A stretch of 64,000 nucleotides of DNA from Weissella soli (GTDB lineage: Bacteria; Bacillota; Bacilli; Lactobacillales; Lactobacillaceae). How positions within the stretch are numbered: position 1 is the stretch's first letter; every line of letters starts with the position of its first letter. Shown in pieces: positions 53,883 to 60,875 of this stretch. Location: assembly GCF_001761545.1 (NCBI RefSeq), contig NZ_CP017326.1, positions 1,550,001 through 1,614,000 on the forward strand, written 5' to 3'. The notes beneath the pieces are model-generated. The model was not told the DNA's origin, ran no database searches, and worked only from the letters and a program-made list of their open reading frames with translations. The position numbers were made by a program, and so were the translations under genes.

Positions 53883-54334
53883 TCATTTTGGATTTTTAAT
53901 CGCAGTACTTCATCTTCCAATTGGGCGAGTCGATTTTCTTCTGCGCTCAACTTGTTTGTTTGGGTTTGCTTCTTCTTAGTCATTTTAGGTTTTTGTCCTT
54001 TTTAAATAGACAATAACCCATTTGGTCCAAGTTTGGAATATATTTCTTTCCATTTAATTATTTGTGCCGTGCCAACGTAGCCAAACTTGGCCGCAACAGC
54101 CGTCAATGAAGCGTTTTCCCTAATCGCCCATGAGGCTACCGCAATACGGAATTCTCCCGTTATTGCAGGGGGATTTAATAGCACATCAGGTCCATGTGTA
54201 GCGTAAGCTGCGAGAAGCATACTAAATAGCGTTTTAGAAACACCGTAGTGTTTGGCTACTTTGGCCTTTGAGGCGAAGCCTGCATGATACGCCAGAATCG
54301 CCTCAAGTTTTGTTTGTTTTGAAATTTTTGTCAT
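53828..54334 (-). pseudogene. IS3-family OrfA with an in-frame stop
   Basis: Begins ATG 54334 (MTKISKQTKLEAILAYHAG) with two helix-turn-helix segments (AKVAKHYGVSKTLFSMLL and LTAVAAKFGYVGTAQIIKW). A TAA at 54002-54004 stops it after GLLSI. Coding continues in the same frame with KGQKPKMTKKK and a leucine-zipper stretch (AENRLAQLEDEVLRLKIQ type) to a stop at 53828. A Lys codon AAA changed to TAA fits. The element is then probably inactive unless helped by another copy. Confidence 0.75.
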
Positions 54335-54345
54335 AAATAAAACCC

Positions 54346-54371
54346 CGAAAGTTACTTTAACTTTCGGGGTA
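54346..54371 (-). terminator. Hairpin in the IS right end
   Basis: On the minus strand a 12-bp stem (ACCCCGAAAGTT with AACTTTCGGGGT, 5-nt loop) is followed by TTTATTT. It overlaps the terminal repeat just upstream of orfA and would stop outside transcription from entering the transposase genes. Confidence 0.55.
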
Positions 54372-54427
54372 CGCCTCAAATCAGAGCCCTTTTTTATTAA
54401 CAAGAAATAGAAAAGGAGCCCTAAAAA

Positions 54428-55657
54428 ATGGCTAAATCCCCCACATTTACGAAAGTAAAAGATGGTAAGCACAAAGGAGAATACTTAATACGTGTTCAAT
54501 ATCGCGACGTTGAAACTGGAAAGTTAAAGAGCCTTCCCCGCAAATATGCGAGAACAAAGTCAGATGCGCTTAAGCTGTGGTCAGAAATGACTAATCAGCC
54601 TAAAACGCCTACATCTCAAGAGAAATTCCAACAAAACACGTTACTCGCTACCTCGTTTGAGCATTGGGCTAATCAGCGACTAGATGCAGGGTTAGCTAGA
54701 TCAGAAAGCGCGCGACAACGGTTAAATCGTTCGATTGAAATTGTGAATAAATTTGCTCCACGTGTTACCGTTGAGAATACCACTCAAGTTACGATTGGCA
54801 CGTTAATCCGTTCCACCCAAGAAGCGCATGCTGAAAAATGGAAACTCACAACGAACGGCGTTGCTGGAAAAACTGCCACACAGTTACGTCAATTTTTTGA
54901 TGAGACACAGGGATACCGACAAAACCCGGTGCCAAAACGAGCAATAGAAATTTTCTTCTTGTTGGATGAAATTGAATCATCTGGTGGCGCACCTGTTCTG
55001 ACCTGGGAACAACTGGAAAAAACAAGAAAATTTGTTATGAGCAAAGTGAGGACAGCGAGTATATTTGACACTGGTGCGTGGTTAGGTACTTGGCTTGCGA
55101 CTGAAACAGGCGCGCGAACCGGTGAGATTTTGGGCGCTGAATTTGGTGACATTCACCAAAATAATCAAGAAGTCATCGTGTTCAATATTTCTAAATTTTT
55201 CAATCTTACTGAGGATCGATTTACATCGCACGTTAAAGCGAGAATAACGGGTGAGAACCGAGATAGCTTAGCACTTTCGGATGAATTAGTTACCGCACTT
55301 CGTGAATTCGAAAAGCGTCGAAAAAAATTCCTTGATGCTAATCATATTGATGTTGCTAATAAATTGGTTATGTTAGATATCAAACGCGTTAAGCGTACTG
55401 CCGAAGCGAAACCGGCAAGAATAGCACCGTTTGAAGTACAGCTAGAGGCGTTGCGTAAATTAATGAAAATGCCGAATTTGACGGTTTACAGCTTTAGAAA
55501 AACGATTGCGATCCAACTAGTAGCGGACGGTGTCCCTATCGCACAAGTTGCTCAAATCATGGGACACACTCCCGAAACATTGATGCGCTATTACATTAAA
55601 CCGCAGGGCACACCGCTTGATGTGTTAAACATGTTCAACGACAAGCGTGCTTCGTGA
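54428..55657 (+). CDS. int: Tyrosine recombinase/integrase of the integrative element
   Basis: A 409-residue phage-type integrase. The N-terminal arm-binding region reads FTKVKDGKHKGEYLIRVQYRD (about 5-25). The catalytic domain has the first arginine in TEGTGARTGEIL-like context (ETGARTGEILG), a second box YSFRKTIAIQL with Tyr replacing the usual His, then GHTPETLMRYY holding the His and the nucleophile Tyr. AAAGGAG lies 9 nt upstream of ATG 54428. Its stop codon overlaps the right attachment repeat by one base, the usual position for an integrase. It probably excises and inserts the 5.2-kb element. Confidence 0.92.
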   Translation: MAKSPTFTKVKDGKHKGEYLIRVQYRDVETGKLKSLPRKYARTKSDALKLWSEMTNQPKTPTSQEKFQQNTLLATSFEHWANQRLDAGLARSESARQRLNRSIEIVNKFAPRVTVENTTQVTIGTLIRSTQEAHAEKWKLTTNGVAGKTATQLRQFFDETQGYRQNPVPKRAIEIFFLLDEIESSGGAPVLTWEQLEKTRKFVMSKVRTASIFDTGAWLGTWLATETGARTGEILGAEFGDIHQNNQEVIVFNISKFFNLTEDRFTSHVKARITGENRDSLALSDELVTALREFEKRRKKFLDANHIDVANKLVMLDIKRVKRTAEAKPARIAPFEVQLEALRKLMKMPNLTVYSFRKTIAIQLVADGVPIAQVAQIMGHTPETLMRYYIKPQGTPLDVLNMFNDKRAS

Positions 55658-55674
55658 CACCAATTTGACACCAC
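55657..55674. repeat. Right attachment repeat (attR)
   Basis: Exact copy of the 18-mer at 50493-50510, starting at the last base of the integrase stop codon. The unit itself contains GACACCA-like half repeats separated by ATTT, which may be recombinase arms. Confidence 0.75.
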
Positions 55675-55719
55675 CTTTTAGAGGAATGCAGGTTTATCAA
55701 GGTGTTAGAGACGAAAATA

Positions 55720-55735
55720 TGTTTCACGTGAAACA
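55720..55735. promoter_or_regulatory. parS: parS site (perfect)
   Basis: TGTTTCACGTGAAACA, 45 nt right of attR. Without the element it would lie about 160 bp from the degenerate site at 50398. Confidence 0.9.
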
Positions 55736-55753
55736 ATACAAGTTGGCCAAACA

Positions 55754-55816
55754 TTAAAAAAATTTATTAAAAAAATTTATTAAAAAAATTTATTAAAAAA
55801 ATTTATTAAAAAAATA
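55754..55816. repeat. Tandem 13-bp A/T repeats
   Basis: Four complete copies and one partial copy of TTAAAAAAATTTA. All bases are A or T. The array lies 18 nt right of a parS site. Confidence 0.9.
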
Positions 55817-55859
55817 AAGAGGCTATAAACATTTAAATGACAATGTTTATAGCCTCTTT
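55816..55859 (-). terminator. Strong hairpin next to the A/T repeats
   Basis: An 18-bp perfect stem with an 8-nt loop. On the minus strand it is followed by ATTTTTTTAAT, so it would stop minus-strand transcripts; on the plus strand no T-run follows. No minus-strand gene lies nearby to the right. Confidence 0.65.
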
Positions 55860-55973
55860 AAGATGATGTTAATACGTATCAAATGGCGTTAAAGTCGAAA
55901 TTTAGGTTCATTTGTTGTAATATTAATAGCGTTGTTTTCAAGGACGCACAATCTAATAATAAGAGAATAAATT

Positions 55974-56744
55974 ATGTGGAAAAAAATATTAATATTATGC
56001 GTGATTATTGCCGTAGTTGGTGTGGGGATGACAGCCTTTTTTAAAAACTACAACGTGAAGATTGCGATCACGACAAAGCAGCATCAAACTAAGCATCCAA
56101 AGAGGCAACTGCAAACGGATTGGTCGCAACAAAATGTTGTGGTATTTGGGGACTCAGTTTCGGTAGGTTATACCGGTATTGCAAATCATGCTGATACAAA
56201 TGCGTGGACCTACCAAGTGGCTAAGAAGTTGAAATTCCATTCATTCACGAAGTATGCGGTGAATGCAGCGACCATTACAGGTAATGACACAACCAAAGAT
56301 TTCTTAGGCCAAATACAACGTTTTCAAATGAGCAAAACTGCTGATTCAGCAACAGTGGCAATTATTTCGCTTGGTGTGAACGACATTAATTTAACGAAAT
56401 ATACGCCGGCTGAAGTCGCTAAGCAATTAAAATATTACATTAATGAGTTAAAGGCGATGAACTCAAAGTTAGTCATTTATGGTGTTGATCCAATGGCTAA
56501 TTATGTTTTGAATGATAAAAAACAGAACACAAAAAACGCCGTGGGTTACACAGCTAATGCTTATATCCAAGCAATTAATCAGGTATATCAACAAAAGGGC
56601 ATTCAAGTCTATAACTGGGCAAAAGATCCGATTGTGACTGATGAAAATCACCAAAAAATGTACGGTGATCATGTCATTCATCCAACGCAAGCGACACAAA
56701 ATAAAATGGCCCAGCATTTAGCAACGTGGCTCGCAAATCAATAA
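55974..56744 (+). CDS. Secreted SGNH/GDSL hydrolase
   Basis: A 256-residue protein with an N-terminal hydrophobic segment (about residues 4-22, membrane anchor or signal). Catalytic blocks are VVVFGDSVSVGYTG (serine), ISLGVNDIN (asparagine) and DHVIHPT (Asp-His). It is extracellular, so it may deacylate or transfer acyl groups on surface polymers. The acyltransferase-3 gene follows by 66 nt, and a shared role in O-acylation is likely, as such pairs are common. The ribosome site (TAAGAGA) is weak. Confidence 0.85.
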   Translation: MWKKILILCVIIAVVGVGMTAFFKNYNVKIAITTKQHQTKHPKRQLQTDWSQQNVVVFGDSVSVGYTGIANHADTNAWTYQVAKKLKFHSFTKYAVNAATITGNDTTKDFLGQIQRFQMSKTADSATVAIISLGVNDINLTKYTPAEVAKQLKYYINELKAMNSKLVIYGVDPMANYVLNDKKQNTKNAVGYTANAYIQAINQVYQQKGIQVYNWAKDPIVTDENHQKMYGDHVIHPTQATQNKMAQHLATWLANQ

Positions 56745-56746
56745 GA

Positions 56747-56787
56747 GAAAAAGCAGGATTCAGCAGTGATGCAAGGATTCTGCTTTT
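56747..56787 (+). terminator. Weak terminator after the SGNH gene
   Basis: AAAAGCAG pairs with CTGCTTTT across a long loop, followed by C and TAAC. It may only partly separate the SGNH and acyltransferase genes. Confidence 0.45.
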
Positions 56788-56810
56788 CTAACAAATTTAA
56801 GGTAGCAGGT

Positions 56811-57857
56811 ATGGTAAAACAACGTATTCAACTATTTGATATCGCTCGTGGGTTAGCGATATTTATGGTTATTTCAGCGCATACGCTGACGATTTTTAAA
56901 GGAACTTCAATTAGTAATTTTTTGTTTTTAGGTAATTTAGCTGTTTTCTTTGTTGTCTCAGGATATTTTTATCGACCAAAGTCACTCATGCAAATTGTAA
57001 AAACAGGCGTAAACACATTATTGATCCCATATTTTATTGCTGCAATTGGCTATTTACTAATTCGTGGTTTCATCGGGGTAGTTTTTTTGCACCACGAGTT
57101 CATTACGACGGCAAAATGGATATCACTAATTTATGCGAATGGTGTATTAGCAACGACGCCAACTGGTTATGAATTAACGGCTCAGATTGGGGCGATTTGG
57201 TTCTTACCAACGATGTTTATCGCTAATATTATTTTCCAATTGATTATGCGTTTATCAAAACGTTGGGAGCAAAGGTTAGTCATTTTAGTGATGTTTATCT
57301 TAGGGGTAGGGCTAGCCCATTTTGGATTATGGCCATGGTCATTTCAAACGGCGCTTCAGGTTCAAGTATTTTATATGTTTGGCTACGAATTAGCGCAATA
57401 TGTAAAGCAACACCAGACGTTGATCTTTACTAAATGGTGGGTTGGTTGGAGCAGCTTTACAGTTTGGTTAGTCAGTAGCTGGTTTACCTGGTATGGGTTA
57501 AACCAGGGGCGGGCTGAGCACATTGTGTTAGCCACCATCGCAGCAGCAGCCAGTGCGATTGCCATTTTGAGCTTTAGCTATTTTATCGAAAGACATTGGG
57601 TCTGGCTGACAAAATTTTTAGCATATGCTGGGGAATTCTCGTTGATCATTTTGATAATTCACACAACTGACCTTAATTTAACCGATATGTATTTGCAACA
57701 ATTCATGGATCGGCAAGCACCAGGTACGCGATTAATGATGTATATCAGTTTAACGATCCTTCGTATTGGGTATGCAACTGGCTTAACTTGGATTATTCTA
57801 AAATTTAGGTTGTTACGTAAGTGGTTGGTGCAACGTGATTTTCCAATTACTAAGTAA
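56811..57857 (+). CDS. Acyltransferase-3 family membrane protein
   Basis: A 348-residue polytopic acyltransferase with about ten membrane segments. The opening RIQLFDIARGLAIFMVISAHT carries the family's R-x-x-x-x-D and S-H elements. These proteins move acyl groups across the membrane for O-acylation of surface glycans. ATG 56811 with AAGG upstream is favoured; the open frame goes 45 nt further upstream. The neighbouring extracellular SGNH hydrolase is a likely partner. Confidence 0.85.
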   Translation: MVKQRIQLFDIARGLAIFMVISAHTLTIFKGTSISNFLFLGNLAVFFVVSGYFYRPKSLMQIVKTGVNTLLIPYFIAAIGYLLIRGFIGVVFLHHEFITTAKWISLIYANGVLATTPTGYELTAQIGAIWFLPTMFIANIIFQLIMRLSKRWEQRLVILVMFILGVGLAHFGLWPWSFQTALQVQVFYMFGYELAQYVKQHQTLIFTKWWVGWSSFTVWLVSSWFTWYGLNQGRAEHIVLATIAAAASAIAILSFSYFIERHWVWLTKFLAYAGEFSLIILIIHTTDLNLTDMYLQQFMDRQAPGTRLMMYISLTILRIGYATGLTWIILKFRLLRKWLVQRDFPITK

Positions 57858-57860
57858 CAT

Positions 57861-57907
57861 AAAATAAGACCGCAACGCTGATTTTTCCAGCATTGCGGTC
57901 TTATTTT
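57861..57907. terminator. Bidirectional terminator
   Basis: A 20-bp near-perfect stem (AAAATAAGACCGCAACGCTG arm) with a 7-nt loop and T-runs on both sides, between convergent genes. Confidence 0.88.
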
Positions 57908-57909
57908 GA

Positions 57910-58374
57910 TTACTTATTGATATTACGGATGAAGTTGTTAAAGGGTTCATCGGCTGTTTTCTTGGGAATGACAAGACCTTGTTGGCGGCCTACTAGCAAG
58001 TAGATCGCAGTTTTATCTTCGACAATCTTATAGATGTTGGTGTAATCAAAACGCGTTTTACCAAGACTTGAGGTTTGTTCAACATAGGTGTCAAAGAAAT
58101 TGTAATGCACCGCCAGATTTTGTATAGCTTCATTTGAAGTATATGTGCGTTTAATCATCACCGTGTAGAAGGCAAAAAACAAGAACATAAAAGCCAAACC
58201 GCCAAGAATATTAAGCAACCAGGAGGTATTCCCGGAGGTCATTGCGGCTAGCAAGTAACCAACAAGGAAGATTAAGGTCAGAAAAACACTTAGACGCGTG
58301 CGATTAACGATGAGTGTGAATTTACGATACGTCACAAAGTCAAAGGTGACATCTTGTTCGTATAACTTTTTCAT
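57910..58374 (-). CDS. YcxB-like membrane protein
   Basis: A 154-residue protein with two membrane segments (about 30-47 and 53-72) and a C-terminal PH-like domain of the YcxB type (FFDTYVEQTSSLGKTRFDYTNIYKIVEDKTAIYLLVG ... VIPKKT). AGGAG lies 6 nt upstream of ATG 58374. It lies 9 nt downstream of the prenyltransferase gene, probably in one operon. Function unknown. Confidence 0.8.
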   Translation of the reverse strand: MKKLYEQDVTFDFVTYRKFTLIVNRTRLSVFLTLIFLVGYLLAAMTSGNTSWLLNILGGLAFMFLFFAFYTVMIKRTYTSNEAIQNLAVHYNFFDTYVEQTSSLGKTRFDYTNIYKIVEDKTAIYLLVGRQQGLVIPKKTADEPFNNFIRNINK

Positions 58375-58383
58375 TGGATGCTC

Positions 58384-59280
58384 CTAGAAAATGAGGCCGA
58401 GACCCAAGCCAAGTGCTAAGAAGATTGAAATGACAACGGCATTTTTAATCGCCAAGATGAAATTTGGGTTTTTAGCAGGATTGGCTTGGAATTTGCGGAC
58501 GTTGCGATGCACGATTGGATATGACAGAATTGCGATCAAAGCTGTCCAAGGCAAAATACCCAATAGGACGGAGATAATCACCATGACATAGCCAGCATCA
58601 TAAATCCAACCAAATAACTTCAAGGTTGTGGCCTTACCGAGGTAAAAGGCCAAGGTATGGCGACCTTCAGCGACATCTTCTTCAAAATCACCAAGGTTAT
58701 TAGCCAACATGATATTTCCAATGGCAAACCAGGCCACCGCAGATGCAAAGATAGCATGCCACAGGAGTGTGAAATTAAAAGTTGGCGCAATATTAACATA
58801 AGTTGCTGCCAAGAAGATGAGGTAGCCCATCGTTAAGCCGGAAGCCAGTTCACCAAACGGTGTACGTGATAAGGGTACTGGTGTCCCAGCATACCAGTAG
58901 GCAATGACAAACCCGATGATCCCCATGAATAGTAAGGGTAGGCCAGTAACGGTCACTAGCCAAATGCCGCCGATGGCCACAAAGGCTACTAAGCCAAACA
59001 AGGTACCCCATCCTTGGACAGGCGTGATCCCAGCTTCACCGATGATGTTGTTAACCCCATTTTTCCAGTCATCACTCGTGGCCCGTTGAAAGTCGGATAA
59101 GTTATTCCAGACGTTAACGGCCATTTGGAGCGCGAAAGCAACTAACGCAAAGACAATGGCGTAAGTAGGATGTATCAGGTGATAAGTTTTAACTGCGTAC
59201 AAGTTACCTAAAATTAAAGGTAGCGCACTGGCAACGAGTGACTGAATCTCAATAAATTTCAGCCATTGTTTAAAAGTCAT
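58384..59280 (-). CDS. menA: UbiA-family prenyltransferase, MenA-like
   Basis: A 298-residue polytopic prenyltransferase with about nine membrane segments. The two Asp-rich motifs are NLSDFQRATSDDWKNG and NNLGDFEEDVAEGRHTLAFYLGK. The second motif and overall layout fit 1,4-dihydroxy-2-naphthoate octaprenyltransferase (menaquinone synthesis). No other men genes are in the window, and Weissella-type bacteria often have incomplete quinone pathways, so another prenyl acceptor is possible. Confidence 0.8.
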   Translation of the reverse strand: MTFKQWLKFIEIQSLVASALPLILGNLYAVKTYHLIHPTYAIVFALVAFALQMAVNVWNNLSDFQRATSDDWKNGVNNIIGEAGITPVQGWGTLFGLVAFVAIGGIWLVTVTGLPLLFMGIIGFVIAYWYAGTPVPLSRTPFGELASGLTMGYLIFLAATYVNIAPTFNFTLLWHAIFASAVAWFAIGNIMLANNLGDFEEDVAEGRHTLAFYLGKATTLKLFGWIYDAGYVMVIISVLLGILPWTALIAILSYPIVHRNVRKFQANPAKNPNFILAIKNAVVISIFLALGLGLGLIF

Positions 59281-59295
59281 GAATCTTTCTCTTTT

Positions 59296-59568
59296 CTAGA
59301 TAGTGCGGAAGGTACGGCGATTTTCATCGACGGTGCCAGCCGTCACTATCACTTGATCAATACGTGCAAAGGGAGACGGATTAGCTTTGATTGCGGCAAC
59401 AAAGTGTTCAATGTCAGCTTCTGCTCCTTGCGCTTCAATTTTAACAGTTCCATCACTGACATTCCAGACAACGCCAGTGATGTGGTGCTTTTTGGCAATG
59501 AGTTGGGTTGAATAGCGGAAGCCGACTCCTTGGACATGCCCAAATATATGGATATTGATTGCTTGCAT
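59296..59568 (-). CDS. acyP: Acylphosphatase
   Basis: A 90-residue acylphosphatase. Catalytic Arg is in GHVQGVGFRY and Asn in GVVWNVSDGTV, the standard pair. It hydrolyses acyl phosphates such as acetyl phosphate. It lies 15 nt upstream of menA and may be co-transcribed. Confidence 0.95.
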   Translation of the reverse strand: MQAINIHIFGHVQGVGFRYSTQLIAKKHHITGVVWNVSDGTVKIEAQGAEADIEHFVAAIKANPSPFARIDQVIVTAGTVDENRRTFRTI

Positions 59569-59611
59569 AATTTTCCCCTTTTAATGGTAGTTTAACATAT
59601 AAATTAACAGT

Positions 59612-59654
59612 AAAAAACCGACTACAAACCCCCAATAGAGGGTGTGTAATCGGT
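59612..59654 (-). terminator. Terminator of the substrate-binding protein gene
   Basis: On the minus strand ACCGATTACACACCCTC pairs with GGGGGTTTGTAGTCGGT around TATT, followed by TTTTTTA. Confidence 0.88.
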
Positions 59655-59661
59655 CGATGAA

Positions 59662-60465
59662 CTATTTTGTTAAATCATTTGTAAAGTATTTCTTCGAAAT
59701 TTTGGTTAGTGTACCATTATTTTTGAGATGCTTTTCGGCTTTTTTAACGGCCTTAAGCAATTTTTTGTCTTTTTTGTTAAGCATTGGGTAGGCTTTTGAA
59801 GCACCGGCTTGCTTAGTCACATCAATTGTCCGCAATTTTTTAGCTTGCTTTGGGTTCGCTTTCTTATAGACCCCCCAGGCGGCATCATCGTTAATTGTGG
59901 CGTCAGCCTTACCAGACTCAATTAAGGTCATTGACTCACTGAAACCTGGCGATGCAACAATCGTGGCACCGAGTTTCTTAGCAGCTTGGCCGAAGTTGGA
60001 TTCAGCTGTCTGAGCGGCCGTGTGGTTCTTGAGTTGTGCGGCCGTTTTAATTGATGACGACTTCTTAACAACCAAAACAGCACCCGTGTTGAGGTAGGCA
60101 GTGCCGAAACCATATTTTTTGAGACGTTCGGCATTCTTGGACATATTATTTAGGACAAGGTCGTATTTGTTAGTATCCAAACCGGCGACCAGAGAATCAA
60201 ACTTAGTCGTCACGAATACAGGTTTCAGCTTTAATTGCTTGGCGATGGCCTTACCCACAGCAACATCGTAACCAACTAGGTTACCCTGCTTATTACGGTA
60301 TGAGAATGGGGCGTAGGTACCCTCTAACCCAATGGTTAAAGTACCCTTGGTCTTCACCTCTGATTTATAGCTGGCAGCCGCAACGGTCGTTGTTGCAGGC
60401 ACAAACGCACTGGTAACCAAACCAGCAGTCAAAGTAACAGCAGTTATTTTAAGCATCTTGTTCAT
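59662..60465 (-). CDS. Amino-acid ABC transporter substrate-binding protein
   Basis: A 267-residue family 3 solute-binding protein. It has a signal peptide ending VAAAS near residue 32. The binding domain begins KGTLTIGLEGTYAPFSYRN and GNLVGYDVAVGKAIAKQL. No lipobox cysteine is present, so it may be released, or held by other contacts. Start ATG 60465 has AGGAGA 6-7 nt upstream. It is divergent from the permease and ATPase genes and probably serves that transporter. Ligand unknown. Confidence 0.88.
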   Translation of the reverse strand: MNKMLKITAVTLTAGLVTSAFVPATTTVAAASYKSEVKTKGTLTIGLEGTYAPFSYRNKQGNLVGYDVAVGKAIAKQLKLKPVFVTTKFDSLVAGLDTNKYDLVLNNMSKNAERLKKYGFGTAYLNTGAVLVVKKSSSIKTAAQLKNHTAAQTAESNFGQAAKKLGATIVASPGFSESMTLIESGKADATINDDAAWGVYKKANPKQAKKLRTIDVTKQAGASKAYPMLNKKDKKLLKAVKKAEKHLKNNGTLTKISKKYFTNDLTK

Positions 60466-60515
60466 TATTTTTCTCCTAATGTGGGTCAAGCTAGATTATA
60501 AAAATAAAATGAGCA

Positions 60516-60572
60516 TCAACAGACATTAGTTGAGGCATTCATGATAAATGCCAAGTGTGATTGGGTATGCAT
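60516..60572 (-). CDS. Candidate leader peptide upstream of the binding-protein gene
   Basis: An 18-codon frame MHTQSHLAFIMNASTNVC from ATG 60572 has AAGGAGG with 8-nt spacing. A GAGGCATT...AATGCCTC stem (60531-60583) can hide that ribosome site. It ends 50 nt before the binding-protein start. It may be a leader peptide, or a chance frame. Confidence 0.4.
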   Translation of the reverse strand: MHTQSHLAFIMNASTNVC

Positions 60573-60597
60573 GGACAATGCCTCCTTGAGAGAATTT

Positions 60598-60634
60598 AAG
60601 TCAAAATGACACCTGCATTGCGTTACTTTGACTT
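60598..60634. promoter_or_regulatory. Inverted repeat between divergent transporter genes
   Basis: AAGTCAAA and TTTGACTT are perfect inverted arms of 8 bp separated by 21 bp. They lie between the two divergent units and may bind a shared regulator. Confidence 0.35.
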
Positions 60635-60681
60635 CTGAATACGGCTTTAACCATAGCGGAAAAGTTTTTGACCGTCAACCC

Positions 60682-60710
60682 TTGCAATTCGTAAGTATAA
60701 ACCCTATCAT
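60682..60710 (+). promoter_or_regulatory. Promoter of the permease-ATPase operon
   Basis: TTGCAA (60682-60687) and TATCAT (60705-60710) are 17 bp apart, about 166 nt upstream of the permease start. Confidence 0.5.
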
Positions 60711-60751
60711 TGGAAATGACTAAAATAAGAGTTTCTCAGAGGAGTTACCAC

Positions 60752-60811
60752 ATGATGTATCTGGTAAAGAATCAAATTACTTGCATCAACCTAGCGCGTT
60801 CACTGCGTTAG
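60752..60811 (+). CDS. Candidate leader peptide of the permease operon
   Basis: A 19-codon frame MMYLVKNQITCINLARSLR with AGAGGAG 7 nt upstream of its ATG. A stem (CCTAGCGC... with ...GCGTTAGG) begins within its last codons and a terminator hairpin follows. This matches leader-peptide attenuation in layout. The signal amino acid is unclear; two Arg and three Leu codons are in the last half. Confidence 0.45.
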   Translation: MMYLVKNQITCINLARSLR

Positions 60812-60813
60812 GT

Positions 60814-60848
60814 CGTTTTGGTCAACCATTAAAACGCTCTTTTATTTT
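60814..60848 (+). terminator. Attenuator-type terminator in the permease leader
   Basis: CGTTTT and AAAACG pair around an 11-nt loop that can itself form TGGT-CA-ACCA, followed by CTCTTTTATTTT. It lies 27 nt ahead of the permease start. Confidence 0.5.
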
Positions 60849-60875
60849 ACTGAAAAAGAATACGGAGTAGTTATT

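Larger units (their letters stand above)
52942..54372 (-). mobile_element. IS3-family insertion sequence (IS150-like)
   Basis: A 1431-bp element with imperfect 21-bp terminal inverted repeats: GTACCCAAAAAGTTAAAG... at 52942-52962 and the complement of TTACTTTAACTTTC... at 54352-54372 (two mismatches). It holds orfA and orfB in the two overlapping frames typical of IS3. No perfect target-site duplication is seen beside the ends, so a deletion or later decay next to the element is possible. It interrupts the M50-like gene and lies directly before the integrase. Confidence 0.85.

Noticed and set aside
54373-54472. Upstream extension of the IS orfA frame
   Set aside because: It runs through the IS terminal repeat into the integrase start; ATG 54334 is the natural orfA start.
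55754-55816. Short regular repeats as a possible CRISPR array
   Set aside because: The units are directly joined, 13 bp long and all A/T, with no spacers and no cas genes.
60490-60875. T-box or S-box riboswitch
   Set aside because: No T-box sequence or specifier loop and no S-box core could be found; leader-peptide attenuation fits better.
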